Positions 15,390-23,526 of a stretch of DNA of 33,266 nt are shown here, piece after piece. The notes beneath the pieces were generated by a model, which saw only the letters and a list, made by a program, of their open reading frames with translations, did no database searches and had not been told where the DNA came from. How positions within the stretch are numbered: position 1 is the stretch's first letter; every line of letters starts with the position of its first letter. Origin of the DNA: Planctomycetota bacterium (GTDB lineage: Bacteria; Planctomycetota; UBA11346); assembly GCA_003136555.1 (NCBI GenBank), contig PLEW01000065.1, forward strand, positions 1 to 33,266. Reading direction: 5' to 3'. The position numbers were made by a program, and so were the translations under genes.

Positions 15390-16537
15390 CGGACGACCGT
15401 GGGTACCGCACGCGCGCGCTCACCATCCTCGGTGCGACGGGATCGATCGGCATCAGCACCCTGCAGGTCGCCGAGCACCTGGGCATTCCGATCTATGCCC
15501 TGACCGCCCATTCCAAGGTCGAGCAGCTGGCGGCGCAGGCCAAGGCCTGCCGAGCAGCGGTGGCAGTGGTCGCCGATCCCTCGTGCTACGCCGAACTCAA
15601 GCGCCTGCTCTCGGGCAGCGGCATCCGGGCGCTGGCCGGTCCGGCAGCGCTGAACGAGGTCGCCCAGGATCCCGGCACCGGCGCGATCGTCACCGCGATC
15701 GTCGGCGCAGCCGGCCTCGAGGCGACGATGGCCGGGGTGCAGGCCGGCAAGCGCGTCTGCATCGCCAACAAGGAGCCGATGGTGATGGCCGGCGATCTGA
15801 TCATCGCCGCGGCGGCAGAGAGCGGTTCTCCCATCCTGCCCATCGACAGCGAGCACAACGCCATCTTCCAATGCCTGGAAGGCCATCATCAAAGCGAGGT
15901 GTCCGAGATCCTGCTCACCGGCTCGGGCGGCCCCTTCCGCACCATCCGCGACCTGAGTGCGGTGACCCGCGAGCAGGCGCTCAAGCATCCGACCTGGAGC
16001 ATGGGCCCGAAGATCACCATCGATTCCGCCACGCTGATGAACAAGAGCCTGGAGATCATCGAGGCGCGCTGGCTCTTCGGCATCGAGCCCGAGCGCATCC
16101 GCGTGCTCATCCATCCGCAGAGCGTGGTGCATAGCATGGTCAGCTTCCGCGATGGCTCGGTCCTGGCGCAGCTGGGCCGGCCGGACATGCGCGTGCCCAT
16201 CCAGTATGCGCTGACCTGGCCAGAGCACGTCCCCGGTCCGGTGAAGGCCCCCGATTTCGCCCAGCTCGCCGCCCTGACCTTCGAGACTCCCGATAGCGAG
16301 CGCTTCCCGTCGCTGCGCATGGCCTATGCCGCAGCGCGCATGGGTGGCGTGGCTCCGACGGTGATGAATGCCGCCAACGAGATGGCGGTCGCCGCCTTCC
16401 TTGCCGGCAGATCGACCTTCCTCGACATCTTCCGCACGGTCGAGCACGCCCTGTCCCAGGTCGTCGCCGGTGGCCAGACCACACTCGGCGACATCATCGC
16501 CGCGGATGCCGATATCCGCGCCCGCCTGGCCCGGTGA
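15386..16537 (+). CDS. dxr: 1-deoxy-D-xylulose-5-phosphate reductoisomerase
   Basis: Second step of the MEP isoprenoid pathway: rearranges and reduces DXP to MEP with NADPH and a divalent metal. The 383 residues contain the NADPH-binding GATGSIG (16-22), NKEPMVMAG, the metal ligands in IDSEHNAI (D154, E156) and LMNKSLEIIEARW (N219, K220, E223), plus GSGGPF and HPTWSMGPKITIDSAT. Length is typical. It starts with GTG overlapping the hisC TGA, with GAGGAG five to six bases upstream inside hisC, a clear case of translational coupling. The NAD-kinase-like gene follows four bases later, so an NADPH user and a putative NADP producer are side by side. Confidence 0.96.
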   Translation: MTDDRGYRTRALTILGATGSIGISTLQVAEHLGIPIYALTAHSKVEQLAAQAKACRAAVAVVADPSCYAELKRLLSGSGIRALAGPAALNEVAQDPGTGAIVTAIVGAAGLEATMAGVQAGKRVCIANKEPMVMAGDLIIAAAAESGSPILPIDSEHNAIFQCLEGHHQSEVSEILLTGSGGPFRTIRDLSAVTREQALKHPTWSMGPKITIDSATLMNKSLEIIEARWLFGIEPERIRVLIHPQSVVHSMVSFRDGSVLAQLGRPDMRVPIQYALTWPEHVPGPVKAPDFAQLAALTFETPDSERFPSLRMAYAAARMGGVAPTVMNAANEMAVAAFLAGRSTFLDIFRTVEHALSQVVAGGQTTLGDIIAADADIRARLAR

Positions 16538-16541
16538 GCGC

Positions 16542-17453
16542 ATGAGCGGCAAACGCATCCTGCTGATCTCGAAGACGCCGCTGGTGGCGCGACTTGAAGG
16601 CGGCGTCCTCGGCCGCCTCTCGCATAGCGGGGTGATCGACCTCGAACGGCTCAAAGCCGCAGCGAGCAACCATGAGCAGACCATCCTCGCGGTCAGGCGC
16701 GCGCTCGCCCAGCACCGCATCAATGAATGGCAGGTCGATCGCCTGCAGCCGCGCGACGCCGAAGGCAAGGATCTGGTGGTGACGGTGGGCGGCGACGGCA
16801 CCGTCCTGACCGCCAACTCGCTCGACAGCGAACTGCCGATGATCACCGTCAATTCCGATCCTGGCGGATCGGTCGGCATGTACACCCGCTGCGATGGCAG
16901 CAGCTTTCCGGCGCTGTTCGACGCCTGGCTCGCTGGCCGCTCGCAGGTCGAATGCATCCCGCGATTGCAGATGCGCATCGATGGCGGACAGGCGTGGCGC
17001 ATCCTCAACGAGTGCCTGTTCGCCAGCGCCAACCCCGCAGCCATGACCCGCTATCTGCTGGAGATCCCCGAGGCCCCGGGCTCCAGCTCCTGGCGGCGCG
17101 AGGAGCAGCGCTCCAGCGGGGTGTGGATCGCGACCGCTTCGGGCAGCACCGCGGCCATTCACAGCGCCGGCATGCAGACCGCAGAGGCGCATGGCCCGGC
17201 GCTGCTGTTCCTGGTGCGCGAACCGTTCCAGGGCCTGCGCCGCATGGATCTGCTGCAGGGGCGTCAGCTCCCGCCCCTGGGTCTGCGCCTGACGCCGGCG
17301 ATGCCCGGGGTCTCGATCTTCATCGATGGGCCGCACATCCATCGCAGCGTGCCCCCAGGGTCGCTGGTGGAGTTCAGCGCCAGTCCGATCCCCCTGCGCC
17401 TGCTCACTCTGCCCCCCGGCCCTGAGGGAGGCCAGGCTGGCGGGCAGGACTGA
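16542..17453 (+). CDS. NAD kinase-like protein
   Basis: A 303-residue protein of the ATP-NAD kinase family, which phosphorylates NAD(H) to NADP(H). It shows the phosphate-loop GGDGT in VVTVGGDGTVLTANS (83-87), the NE pair in RILNECLFASAN (N156, E157), and ATASGSTAAIHSAG (matching the TPTGSTAYxxSAGG motif). It departs from the usual bacterial NadK: the NxGxxGFL segment after GGDGT reads NSDPGGSVGMYT, and the C-terminal domain is short. It may therefore be a divergent NAD(H) kinase like the short eukaryotic/organellar types. ATG lies four bases after the dxr stop. The gene ends two bases from the convergent flgD stop. Confidence 0.82.
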   Translation: MSGKRILLISKTPLVARLEGGVLGRLSHSGVIDLERLKAAASNHEQTILAVRRALAQHRINEWQVDRLQPRDAEGKDLVVTVGGDGTVLTANSLDSELPMITVNSDPGGSVGMYTRCDGSSFPALFDAWLAGRSQVECIPRLQMRIDGGQAWRILNECLFASANPAAMTRYLLEIPEAPGSSSWRREEQRSSGVWIATASGSTAAIHSAGMQTAEAHGPALLFLVREPFQGLRRMDLLQGRQLPPLGLRLTPAMPGVSIFIDGPHIHRSVPPGSLVEFSASPIPLRLLTLPPGPEGGQAGGQD

Positions 17454-17455
17454 GG

Positions 17456-18127
17456 CTACTGGCTGATCTGGGTGATGGCGCTGTAGGGGACCTGCTGGCT
17501 GCCGACCGTGAGCTGGACATTGCCGTTGCTGTCGAAGGACACCCCGGTCACCACCCCGCTGCCGCTGCTCGCCGCGGTGGTCGCGGTCGCCGACTGGTTC
17601 CAGCCGACCGTCGTCCCGAGCATCTGCTGAGCCACAGTCGACAGCGTGTTGGGATTGTTGCCGGCAGGCATCACCTGGGTGACGTTGGCGATCGGGTAGT
17701 CGTAGCCCCCGACGGTGACGTAAACCGATTGGTTGATGTCCTTGAAGGAGGTCACCGTGCCGGTCACCGTGCCGCTGCCGACGTTGGGGTTCAGGCCCTC
17801 GCTCTGCTCCGTCGCCTGGTCGGCGGCGCTGAGCTGCTGCTGCTGGACGTTGACCTGCTGGCCGATCATCTGCTGGGCGAATTTGAGGTTGTCCTGATAC
17901 GCCTGGGCCTGGGTATTGGCCAGCTGCTGCATCGATTCCATCTCTTGCACCATCTGCGAGGTATCTTCCGGCTGGGTCGGGTCCTGGGTGGTGATCTCGG
18001 CCAGCATGATCTGCATGAAATTGGCGTTCTGCAGCGCCGCTGAGGTCGCAGTCGCCGCTGCCGCGCCGGTGGCGGTGGTCGAGTTGGTCGGCGGCAGGAC
18101 GGACGGATCCATGCTGGTCGAGATCAT
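17456..18127 (-). CDS. flgD: Flagellar hook assembly scaffold FlgD
   Basis: Caps the growing hook and is needed to add hook subunits. The 223 residues start with a Thr/Ala-rich leader, then NFMQIMLAEITTQDPTQPED with TSQMVQEMESMQQLANTQAQ, the N-terminal FlgD pattern (FLxLLxxQLxxQDPLxPxDxxxFVxQLAQ). A Gln-rich connector follows, then SGTVTGTVTSFKDINQSVYV and GGYDYPIANVTQV, typical of the hybrid beta domain. ATG at 18127 has GGAGG eight bases upstream; an in-frame start further upstream is not credible. It is isolated from other flagellar genes here. Its presence implies that the organism is flagellated or that a flagellar locus was dispersed. Confidence 0.88.
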   Translation of the reverse strand: MISTSMDPSVLPPTNSTTATGAAAATATSAALQNANFMQIMLAEITTQDPTQPEDTSQMVQEMESMQQLANTQAQAYQDNLKFAQQMIGQQVNVQQQQLSAADQATEQSEGLNPNVGSGTVTGTVTSFKDINQSVYVTVGGYDYPIANVTQVMPAGNNPNTLSTVAQQMLGTTVGWNQSATATTAASSGSGVVTGVSFDSNGNVQLTVGSQQVPYSAITQISQ

Positions 18128-18288
18128 ATGAGCGCCTCCACGACCCCCATCAACGCAACCGCCATGCCATATGCCGCGGGCGCCCAGAAAGGTCGGCTGA
18201 TGTGATTGGCACAGCCGTGTGACAGCTCGCAAGAGGTCCGTTGTCCGGGGCTTGTGTCGGCCCAGGCATCCTTTCAAGTAGGCAGGTC

Positions 18289-19053
18289 ATGATTCAAGGC
18301 CTCATCAGCGACATCCATGGCAACCTCGCTGCACTGAATGCTGTGATCGCTGATATGGAGGAGAACGGGGCCGAAAGGGTCATCTGCCTGGGGGATGTGG
18401 TCGGCTATGGTCCATTTCCCGGGGAATGCCTGGACCTGGTACGCCGCTGCGGCGCGGTCCTGATGGGCAACCATGAGGAGGCGCTGCTGTTCGGAGCGGA
18501 GAACTTCAACCCCCGCGCCAAGCGGGCCATCGACTGGACGCGTGACCACCTCAAGACCGCTGGCGATGAGGTGACGCGCAAGAACCGCTGGCAGATCCTG
18601 CAGAATCTGCAGCTGCACGCCCAGGATGGGCCGTTCCTCTTCACCCATGCCAGCCCGCGGCAGCCGACACGCGAATACGTGATGCCTCGCGACATCACCA
18701 ATTCAGCGAAGATGAACGAGATCTTCTCGCTGATCAGCCATGTCTGCTTCGTCGGCCACACCCACATCCCGGGCGTCTTCCTGGAAGACCTGTCGTTCAC
18801 CCCGCCGGGCGACCTGTGGGGTCACACCTACTTTGTCGAACCGCGGGAGAAGGCGCTGATCAACATCGGCTCGGTCGGCCAGCCGCGCGATGGCGACACC
18901 CGCGCCTCCTACTGCCTGCTGGATACCGACCCCGGTGCGCCGCGGGTGGTGTTCCGGCGGGTCGAGTACAACGTCGAGGAGACCGCTCGCGCAATCGAGC
19001 AGAACCCCTACCTCGACAACTACCTCGCCGAACGCCTGCGGGTCGGCCGCTGA
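18289..19053 (+). CDS. Calcineurin-like metallophosphoesterase
   Basis: A 254-residue cytoplasmic two-metal phosphoesterase. The five metal-binding motifs are present in order: SDIHGN (D8, H10), LGDVVGYGP (D36), GNHEE (N61, H62), THASP (H120) and GHTHIP (H157, H159), then INIGSVGQPRD. This is the YfcE/MJ0936-like group. Members act on phosphodiesters such as cyclic nucleotides or, in related branches, on dinucleoside polyphosphates and phosphoproteins. CAGG lies four bases before the ATG. It is divergent from flgD and precedes the finger-phosphatase gene by ~100 bases. Substrate unknown. Confidence 0.9.
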   Translation: MIQGLISDIHGNLAALNAVIADMEENGAERVICLGDVVGYGPFPGECLDLVRRCGAVLMGNHEEALLFGAENFNPRAKRAIDWTRDHLKTAGDEVTRKNRWQILQNLQLHAQDGPFLFTHASPRQPTREYVMPRDITNSAKMNEIFSLISHVCFVGHTHIPGVFLEDLSFTPPGDLWGHTYFVEPREKALINIGSVGQPRDGDTRASYCLLDTDPGAPRVVFRRVEYNVEETARAIEQNPYLDNYLAERLRVGR

Positions 19054-19116
19054 CCCCCCCTCAGCGTCCGTTCCCGAAGCGCTGCAACTCTCCACAAATC
19101 CCTGCCTACCCGCTGG

Positions 19117-19144
19117 TTGTTACCCCCGGGATAGTCAGTAGTTT
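19117..19144 (+). promoter_or_regulatory. Candidate promoter for the finger-SpoIIE phosphatase
   Basis: TTGTTA (19117-19122) and TAGTTT (19139-19144) with a 16-base spacer. The -10 box ends eight bases before the ATG at 19153, which lacks a ribosome-binding site, so a leaderless transcript would fit. Confidence 0.35.
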
Positions 19145-19152
19145 AGCCGCAC

Positions 19153-21225
19153 ATGGATCAACGGTCGCCCAAGACACAACGCCCCGATGCCGTGCCCCCG
19201 GCCAGCAACGGAGCACGTGCAGCAAGTTCGATGATCAGCCAGGTGAAGGCCCGCCTGGCCGATGATCAGCAGTGGGGCTATTTTGCGCTCAATGGCAAGT
19301 GGATCTGCCCCTTCTGCCTGAGCCCAGTGGCCCGGCGGGCGGGCAAGACGCGCGAGGATTCCATCGTCGTCCACCTCGAGAGCTGCCGTAATTACCACGC
19401 CGGCAGGGGCGCCACCCAAACCGCTGAGATCATCGCCCGGCGCCAGCAGTTCGAGAATCTCGTCCATCTCGCCGACACCGACAACTCCTGGCGCGTCTAC
19501 GATCCCACCGGCTGCTGGTTCTGCCCGGCGTGCCTGGAACGGGTGCCGACCGTGCGGGTCCAGGGGCAGCAGCTCAACAGCTTCGTCTACCAGGCGATGG
19601 CCGATCACCTGGGACGCTGCACCGCCTACCAGCGCGGTGCCCGTCCCAGTCCCGAGGAGGTGCAGAACGCCCGTGATCGCGCCGCCCGCCTGCCGGCGCT
19701 CTGGCAGTATGTGCAAAGCCAGCTGCAATTCCCAGCCTGGCGCTATCTCGACGCGCAGGGGATGTGGATTTGCCCCTGCTGCCTGAGCCATGTCAGCCAG
19801 GTGCGGGTCACCGGGGATGCAGACTGGCAGCGCGCACCGGAGGGCATGGTCCAGCACCTCATCTCGCAATGCCGCGCCTATGCCCAGGACCCCAGCCAGT
19901 GCCAGCCGGAGACGGCGGTCCGCCAGGCGGCCTCGGAGACGCCCCAGGCCGCCCCGCCAGCCGTGCTGCCGATCTCTCGCGTCACCACCCCCCTGCCCGG
20001 CATCCGCACCCCGCTGCCGGTGGGGCGCAACACCCCTGCCGGGGGTGTGCCCATCGCCCGACTGGTAAGCCCGCCCACGCCGAGTGAGCAGAAGACGGTC
20101 GGCAAGTCCATCGATACGACACCGACACGCAGGCCGCGCTCGCTGCGCCCGATGGTCACACCCGCCGTGCCTGCGCCGCCAGCGACGCCACCGCCGTCGC
20201 CTGCCGTCGCGCCGCCGGTGACGCCTCCGCGCGTGGCCCTGCCGGTGACACCGCCCGAGCCCGCTGCCGCAGCGGCCGCCGAACCGCGCAAGGACGATAC
20301 GCTGTTCGGCACCTTGAGGCAGAACTTCCTCGATGAGACGCCGCTGGGTGCGCTCACCGAAGGTGAGGTCCCGCGTGCAGAGCCGGCTGCGCATCCTGAC
20401 GAAGCCGGGGCGTCCGCCGAGGAGCAGGGCGGATTGAATTGGATGGATGCGATGGAGATGGAGTCGCCACAGCCCGACGTGCGGGTGTCGGAGAGCACCG
20501 ACATGATCAAGGCAGTAGCGGTGCAGCAGGGTCTGATGCAGAAGCCTCCGGAGATCCCGGGCTTCCGCTGCGCTGCCGCATTCGAGCCATGCTCCGACAT
20601 CAGCGGCGACTTCTACCAGTTCATCCGCCTGCCTGATGGCCGCATCGGCTTCGCGCTTGGCGACGTCAGCGGACATGGCGTGCAGGCCGGCTTGATCATG
20701 TCGATGGCGAAGAAGACCTTCGAGATCTACGCCTCCACCGGCCTGAGCCCGGCCGACACCCTATCGAAGGTCAACGATGCGCTGCACCGCGACCTCGGCG
20801 GCCGGCTGTTCATCTCGATGGTCTATGCGCTGCTCGACCCGTCGGCGCGGACGATAACTTGGGCGCGTGCCGGCCACAACCCGAGCCTACGCTTCAACCG
20901 CAAGGCCGGCGAGGTCGAGGAGATCCGCCCTCCCGGCATGGTGGTCGGGATGAAGAGCGGCCCGATGTTCCGGCAGAGCATCCAGGAGCAGGTGACCGAC
21001 CTGCAGGCCGGAGATCTGTTCATCCTCTATACCGACGGCATCACCGAGACCATGAACCTCCAGAATGAGGAGTTCGGGCCGGAACGCCTGATCGACGTGG
21101 TCAAGAAGTTCATCGATGCCGGTCCCGATGCGGTGATCGATCGCATCATGGAGATCATCCGCCATTTCCGCGGTCCCAGGCCACCCGCCGACGACTCGAC
21201 CATCCTGGTCCTCTCGGTCGACTGA
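19153..21225 (+). CDS. SpoIIE/RsbU-type serine phosphatase with three zinc-finger-like repeats
   Basis: A 690-residue protein of three parts. Residues ~40-245 hold three copies of a motif: W-(x)n-GxWxCPxCL ... HLxxxC-xxY. The putative zinc ligands are C52/C55/H74/C78, C124/C127/H152/C156 and C207/C210/H235/C240. Residues ~250-450 are a Pro/Ala/Thr-rich linker. Residues ~455-690 are a PP2C-type (SpoIIE) phosphatase with AVAVQQGLMQKPPEIPGF, SDISGDFY (484-488), LGDVSGHG (503-509), ARAGHNPSL, YTDGITE and DDSTILVL. The phosphatase would dephosphorylate a STAS anti-sigma antagonist; one is encoded at 24932. The finger repeats are not a domain I can name and probably sense a ligand or bind nucleic acid or protein. 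The ATG has no ribosome-binding site; M27 is an alternative. Confidence 0.9.
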   Translation: MDQRSPKTQRPDAVPPASNGARAASSMISQVKARLADDQQWGYFALNGKWICPFCLSPVARRAGKTREDSIVVHLESCRNYHAGRGATQTAEIIARRQQFENLVHLADTDNSWRVYDPTGCWFCPACLERVPTVRVQGQQLNSFVYQAMADHLGRCTAYQRGARPSPEEVQNARDRAARLPALWQYVQSQLQFPAWRYLDAQGMWICPCCLSHVSQVRVTGDADWQRAPEGMVQHLISQCRAYAQDPSQCQPETAVRQAASETPQAAPPAVLPISRVTTPLPGIRTPLPVGRNTPAGGVPIARLVSPPTPSEQKTVGKSIDTTPTRRPRSLRPMVTPAVPAPPATPPPSPAVAPPVTPPRVALPVTPPEPAAAAAAEPRKDDTLFGTLRQNFLDETPLGALTEGEVPRAEPAAHPDEAGASAEEQGGLNWMDAMEMESPQPDVRVSESTDMIKAVAVQQGLMQKPPEIPGFRCAAAFEPCSDISGDFYQFIRLPDGRIGFALGDVSGHGVQAGLIMSMAKKTFEIYASTGLSPADTLSKVNDALHRDLGGRLFISMVYALLDPSARTITWARAGHNPSLRFNRKAGEVEEIRPPGMVVGMKSGPMFRQSIQEQVTDLQAGDLFILYTDGITETMNLQNEEFGPERLIDVVKKFIDAGPDAVIDRIMEIIRHFRGPRPPADDSTILVLSVD

Positions 21226-21276
21226 ACGTTTCACCGGGATTCATCCCTACCATCACCTGCTGCCTATCCTCTCCCC

Positions 21277-22092
21277 GTGTCCCTCCATGACCCCCATTCC
21301 GCATCAGCCCGCCAGCAGTCCCGTCCCGCATCGGGCCATTTCGTGGGAATCTCCGCCTTGAAACTCCAGATGGCGGCGATGACCCACAAAGGCCGGGTCC
21401 GCGAACACAACGAGGACGCGCTCTACTTCGATGAGCGCGATCGCGTCACCATCGTCTGCGATGGCATGGGCGGCCACGCCGGCGGCCATATCGCCAGCGA
21501 ACTGGCGGTTCAGGTGGTCTCCAACGGCTTGCGCCAACTGCGGCCCGCGGACTGGCTCGACGAGGAGCGCGTCATCGAGGTGATGAAGAACGCCGTCTTC
21601 GGCGCCAATGATCACATCCTCAGCCGCGCGCGCATCGATCCTGCGCTCTCGGACATGGGCACCACCTTGGTGGCGTGCGCCTTCATGGGCGACCGCGTCA
21701 TCACCACCAATGTCGGCGACAGCCGCATCTACCGGCTGGCTGGTGGCACGATCGAGCAGATCAGCCAGGATCACAGCCTGGTCGCTGAGCGGGTACGCGC
21801 CGGCGTGCTCGACCCGGACAGCGACGAGGCCAATCTGCTCGGCAACATCGTCACCCGCGCGCTGGGGATGGAGCAGGTCACCATCGACATCACGGTCGAG
21901 GACCTCATACCGGGCGATGTCTACCTCCTGTGCAGCGATGGCCTCTCGGATCTGATCAGCGAGGAGGAGATGCTCGCCATCGTCCAGCGCGCCAACAGCC
22001 TCGAGCAGGCATGCGTGACCATGGTCGACCTCGCCAACCAGCGGGGGGGCATCGACAACATCACTGTCGCGCTCGCGCGTTCGGACGCCTGA
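21277..22092 (+). CDS. PP2C family serine/threonine phosphatase (Stp/PrpC type)
   Basis: A metal-dependent protein phosphatase, up to 271 residues. All core motifs are seen: GRVREHNEDA (D47), VCDGMGGHAGGHIAS (D62), DMGTTLVAC, TNVGDSRIYRL, QDHSLV, ALG, LLCSDGLSDLISEEEM and DNITVAL. Such enzymes usually counteract Hanks-type Ser/Thr kinases; none is in the window. The start is unclear: GTG at 21277 sits six bases after a TATCCT box with no ribosome-binding site; TTG at 21358 and ATG at 21370 are nearer the domain. The first ~30 residues in the long form are low-complexity. It is two bases upstream of the isochorismatase-like gene. Confidence 0.93.
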   Translation: MSLHDPHSASARQQSRPASGHFVGISALKLQMAAMTHKGRVREHNEDALYFDERDRVTIVCDGMGGHAGGHIASELAVQVVSNGLRQLRPADWLDEERVIEVMKNAVFGANDHILSRARIDPALSDMGTTLVACAFMGDRVITTNVGDSRIYRLAGGTIEQISQDHSLVAERVRAGVLDPDSDEANLLGNIVTRALGMEQVTIDITVEDLIPGDVYLLCSDGLSDLISEEEMLAIVQRANSLEQACVTMVDLANQRGGIDNITVALARSDA

Positions 22093-22094
22093 TC

Positions 22095-22655
22095 ATGCCC
22101 ACCTTCGACCTCACGATCGCCACCACAGCCCTGCTGGTGATCGATATGCAGGAGCGCTTCCTGCCGGCCATCCCGCTGATCGCCGAGGACCAGCCCTGCG
22201 GGCGCAACTGCCGCATGCTGCTGCAGGCCGCCCACCTCCTGGGGGTGCCGACCACCATCAGCGAGCAGTACCCCAGGGGTCTGGGAGAGACCCTGCCCTA
22301 TCTGCGTGCCGCTCATCCGCAGGCAGTGCGCATGGCCAAGATGCACTTCTCCTGTCTGGATGACCAGGCACTGGAACAGCACCTGGTGGCGCAGCGGCGG
22401 CCCTACCTGGTGGTATGCGGGATCGAGACCCAGGTCTGCGTCCTGACCACTACCGCCGACCTGGTGGCCCGCGGCATCACCGTGGTGGTGGCCGGCGATG
22501 CGGTCGCCAGCCGCAATCCTGTCCATGTCCCGATGGCGCTGACCGCCCTGCGCGACCTCGGTGCCCTGGTGGTGCCGACCGAGAGCATCATCATGCGGCT
22601 GCAGCGCCAGGCCGGTACCGGCCACTTCAAGGCGCTGTCTCAGCTGATCCGCTGA
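22095..22655 (+). CDS. Isochorismatase-like cysteine hydrolase
   Basis: A 186-residue alpha/beta hydrolase of the isochorismatase superfamily. The catalytic triad can be placed: D17 in LLVIDMQERF, K82 in RMAKMHFSC and C115 in CGIETQVCVLTT. The segments SEQYPRGLGETLPYL, VVAGDAVASRNP and TESIIMRL match the ISOC1/ISOC2 branch, whose substrates are not well defined, better than nicotinamidase or true isochorismatase. ATG is two bases after the PP2C stop, so the pair is likely co-transcribed. Its last 16 bases overlap the end of the convergent pseudouridine synthase gene. Confidence 0.92.
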   Translation: MPTFDLTIATTALLVIDMQERFLPAIPLIAEDQPCGRNCRMLLQAAHLLGVPTTISEQYPRGLGETLPYLRAAHPQAVRMAKMHFSCLDDQALEQHLVAQRRPYLVVCGIETQVCVLTTTADLVARGITVVVAGDAVASRNPVHVPMALTALRDLGALVVPTESIIMRLQRQAGTGHFKALSQLIR

Positions 22656-23410
22656 GGCACCACCCCTGGGCGGCCGCCAGGCCCTTGGCCGCCATGCACC
22701 AGCTGCTCCAGCTCCCCGGCGGTGATCAGACGTGCCATGCCGGGACCGAGATCGGCTGGCAGCTGCAGGCCGCCGATCCGATCGCGATGCAAGGCGACCA
22801 CCTCCCCACCCAGGGCGGCGATCATGCGCCGGACCTGGTGATAGCGGCCTTCGTGCAGGATGAGGGTCGCGGTTGCATCACCTGCGCCTGCCTCCCCGTC
22901 GAGCGTCAATTCCGCTGGCAGCGTCGGCTTGCTGTCGCCATCGAGCAGCATGCCCTTGGCGCAGCGGCTGATGGCATGGCTGGAGAGCGCACCCCGGTAG
23001 CGGATGCGGTAGCGCTTTGCGAGATGCCGACGCGGATTGGTGAGCGCATGGATGAGGGTGCCATCGGAGGTGACGACCAGCAGTCCGCTGGTGTCACGGT
23101 CCAGGCGACCCGCGCTCTCCAATGGCAGATGCGCCAGCGCTGCCGGGATCAGCTCCTCCAGCAGCGGCGCCTCGGCAGGATCATGGCTGCAGGCATAGCC
23201 GAGCGGCTTATGCAGCACCACGGTGGCCTCGCTCACCCCGATGGCGATCGGCACGCCATCGACACGCACCTGCCCACCTTGGACATGTCGTGCCTGGTCG
23301 CGGCACGCCTGGCCATCCACCGTCACTCGACCGGAGCGGATCACCCGCCGGACATCGCTGCGCGAGCCGAACCCGCGGTGGGACAGGAAGGCGTCGAGAC
23401 GGTCGGACAT
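22640..23410 (-). CDS. RsuA/RluB-family pseudouridine synthase
   Basis: A 256-residue RNA pseudouridine synthase. An S4 RNA-binding domain opens the protein (MSDRLDAFLSHRGFGSRSDV to QVRVDG, residues 1-52). The catalytic domain has HKPLGYACSHDP, AGRLDRDTSGLLVVTSDG with the catalytic aspartate D104, AKRYRIRY, and EGRYHQVRRMIAALGGEVVALHR. The family includes RsuA (16S U516) and RluB/E/F (23S); length and the LHRDRIGGLQLPADL end favour RsuA-like, but the target cannot be fixed. I chose the ATG at 23410 since the S4 domain starts there. The gene end overlaps the convergent hydrolase gene by 16 bases. Confidence 0.92.
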   Translation of the reverse strand: MSDRLDAFLSHRGFGSRSDVRRVIRSGRVTVDGQACRDQARHVQGGQVRVDGVPIAIGVSEATVVLHKPLGYACSHDPAEAPLLEELIPAALAHLPLESAGRLDRDTSGLLVVTSDGTLIHALTNPRRHLAKRYRIRYRGALSSHAISRCAKGMLLDGDSKPTLPAELTLDGEAGAGDATATLILHEGRYHQVRRMIAALGGEVVALHRDRIGGLQLPADLGPGMARLITAGELEQLVHGGQGPGGRPGVVPQRIS

Positions 23411-23526
23411 CGTCGGCCATCCTAGCGCTGACGGACAGCTGGCCAAATGCCAGACCTTTTCGGGTTGCGCCCGTCGGTGGGCATGGCGGAGTGACACCGA
23501 AGCGCGACGCAGAGCGCGGCATCAGT

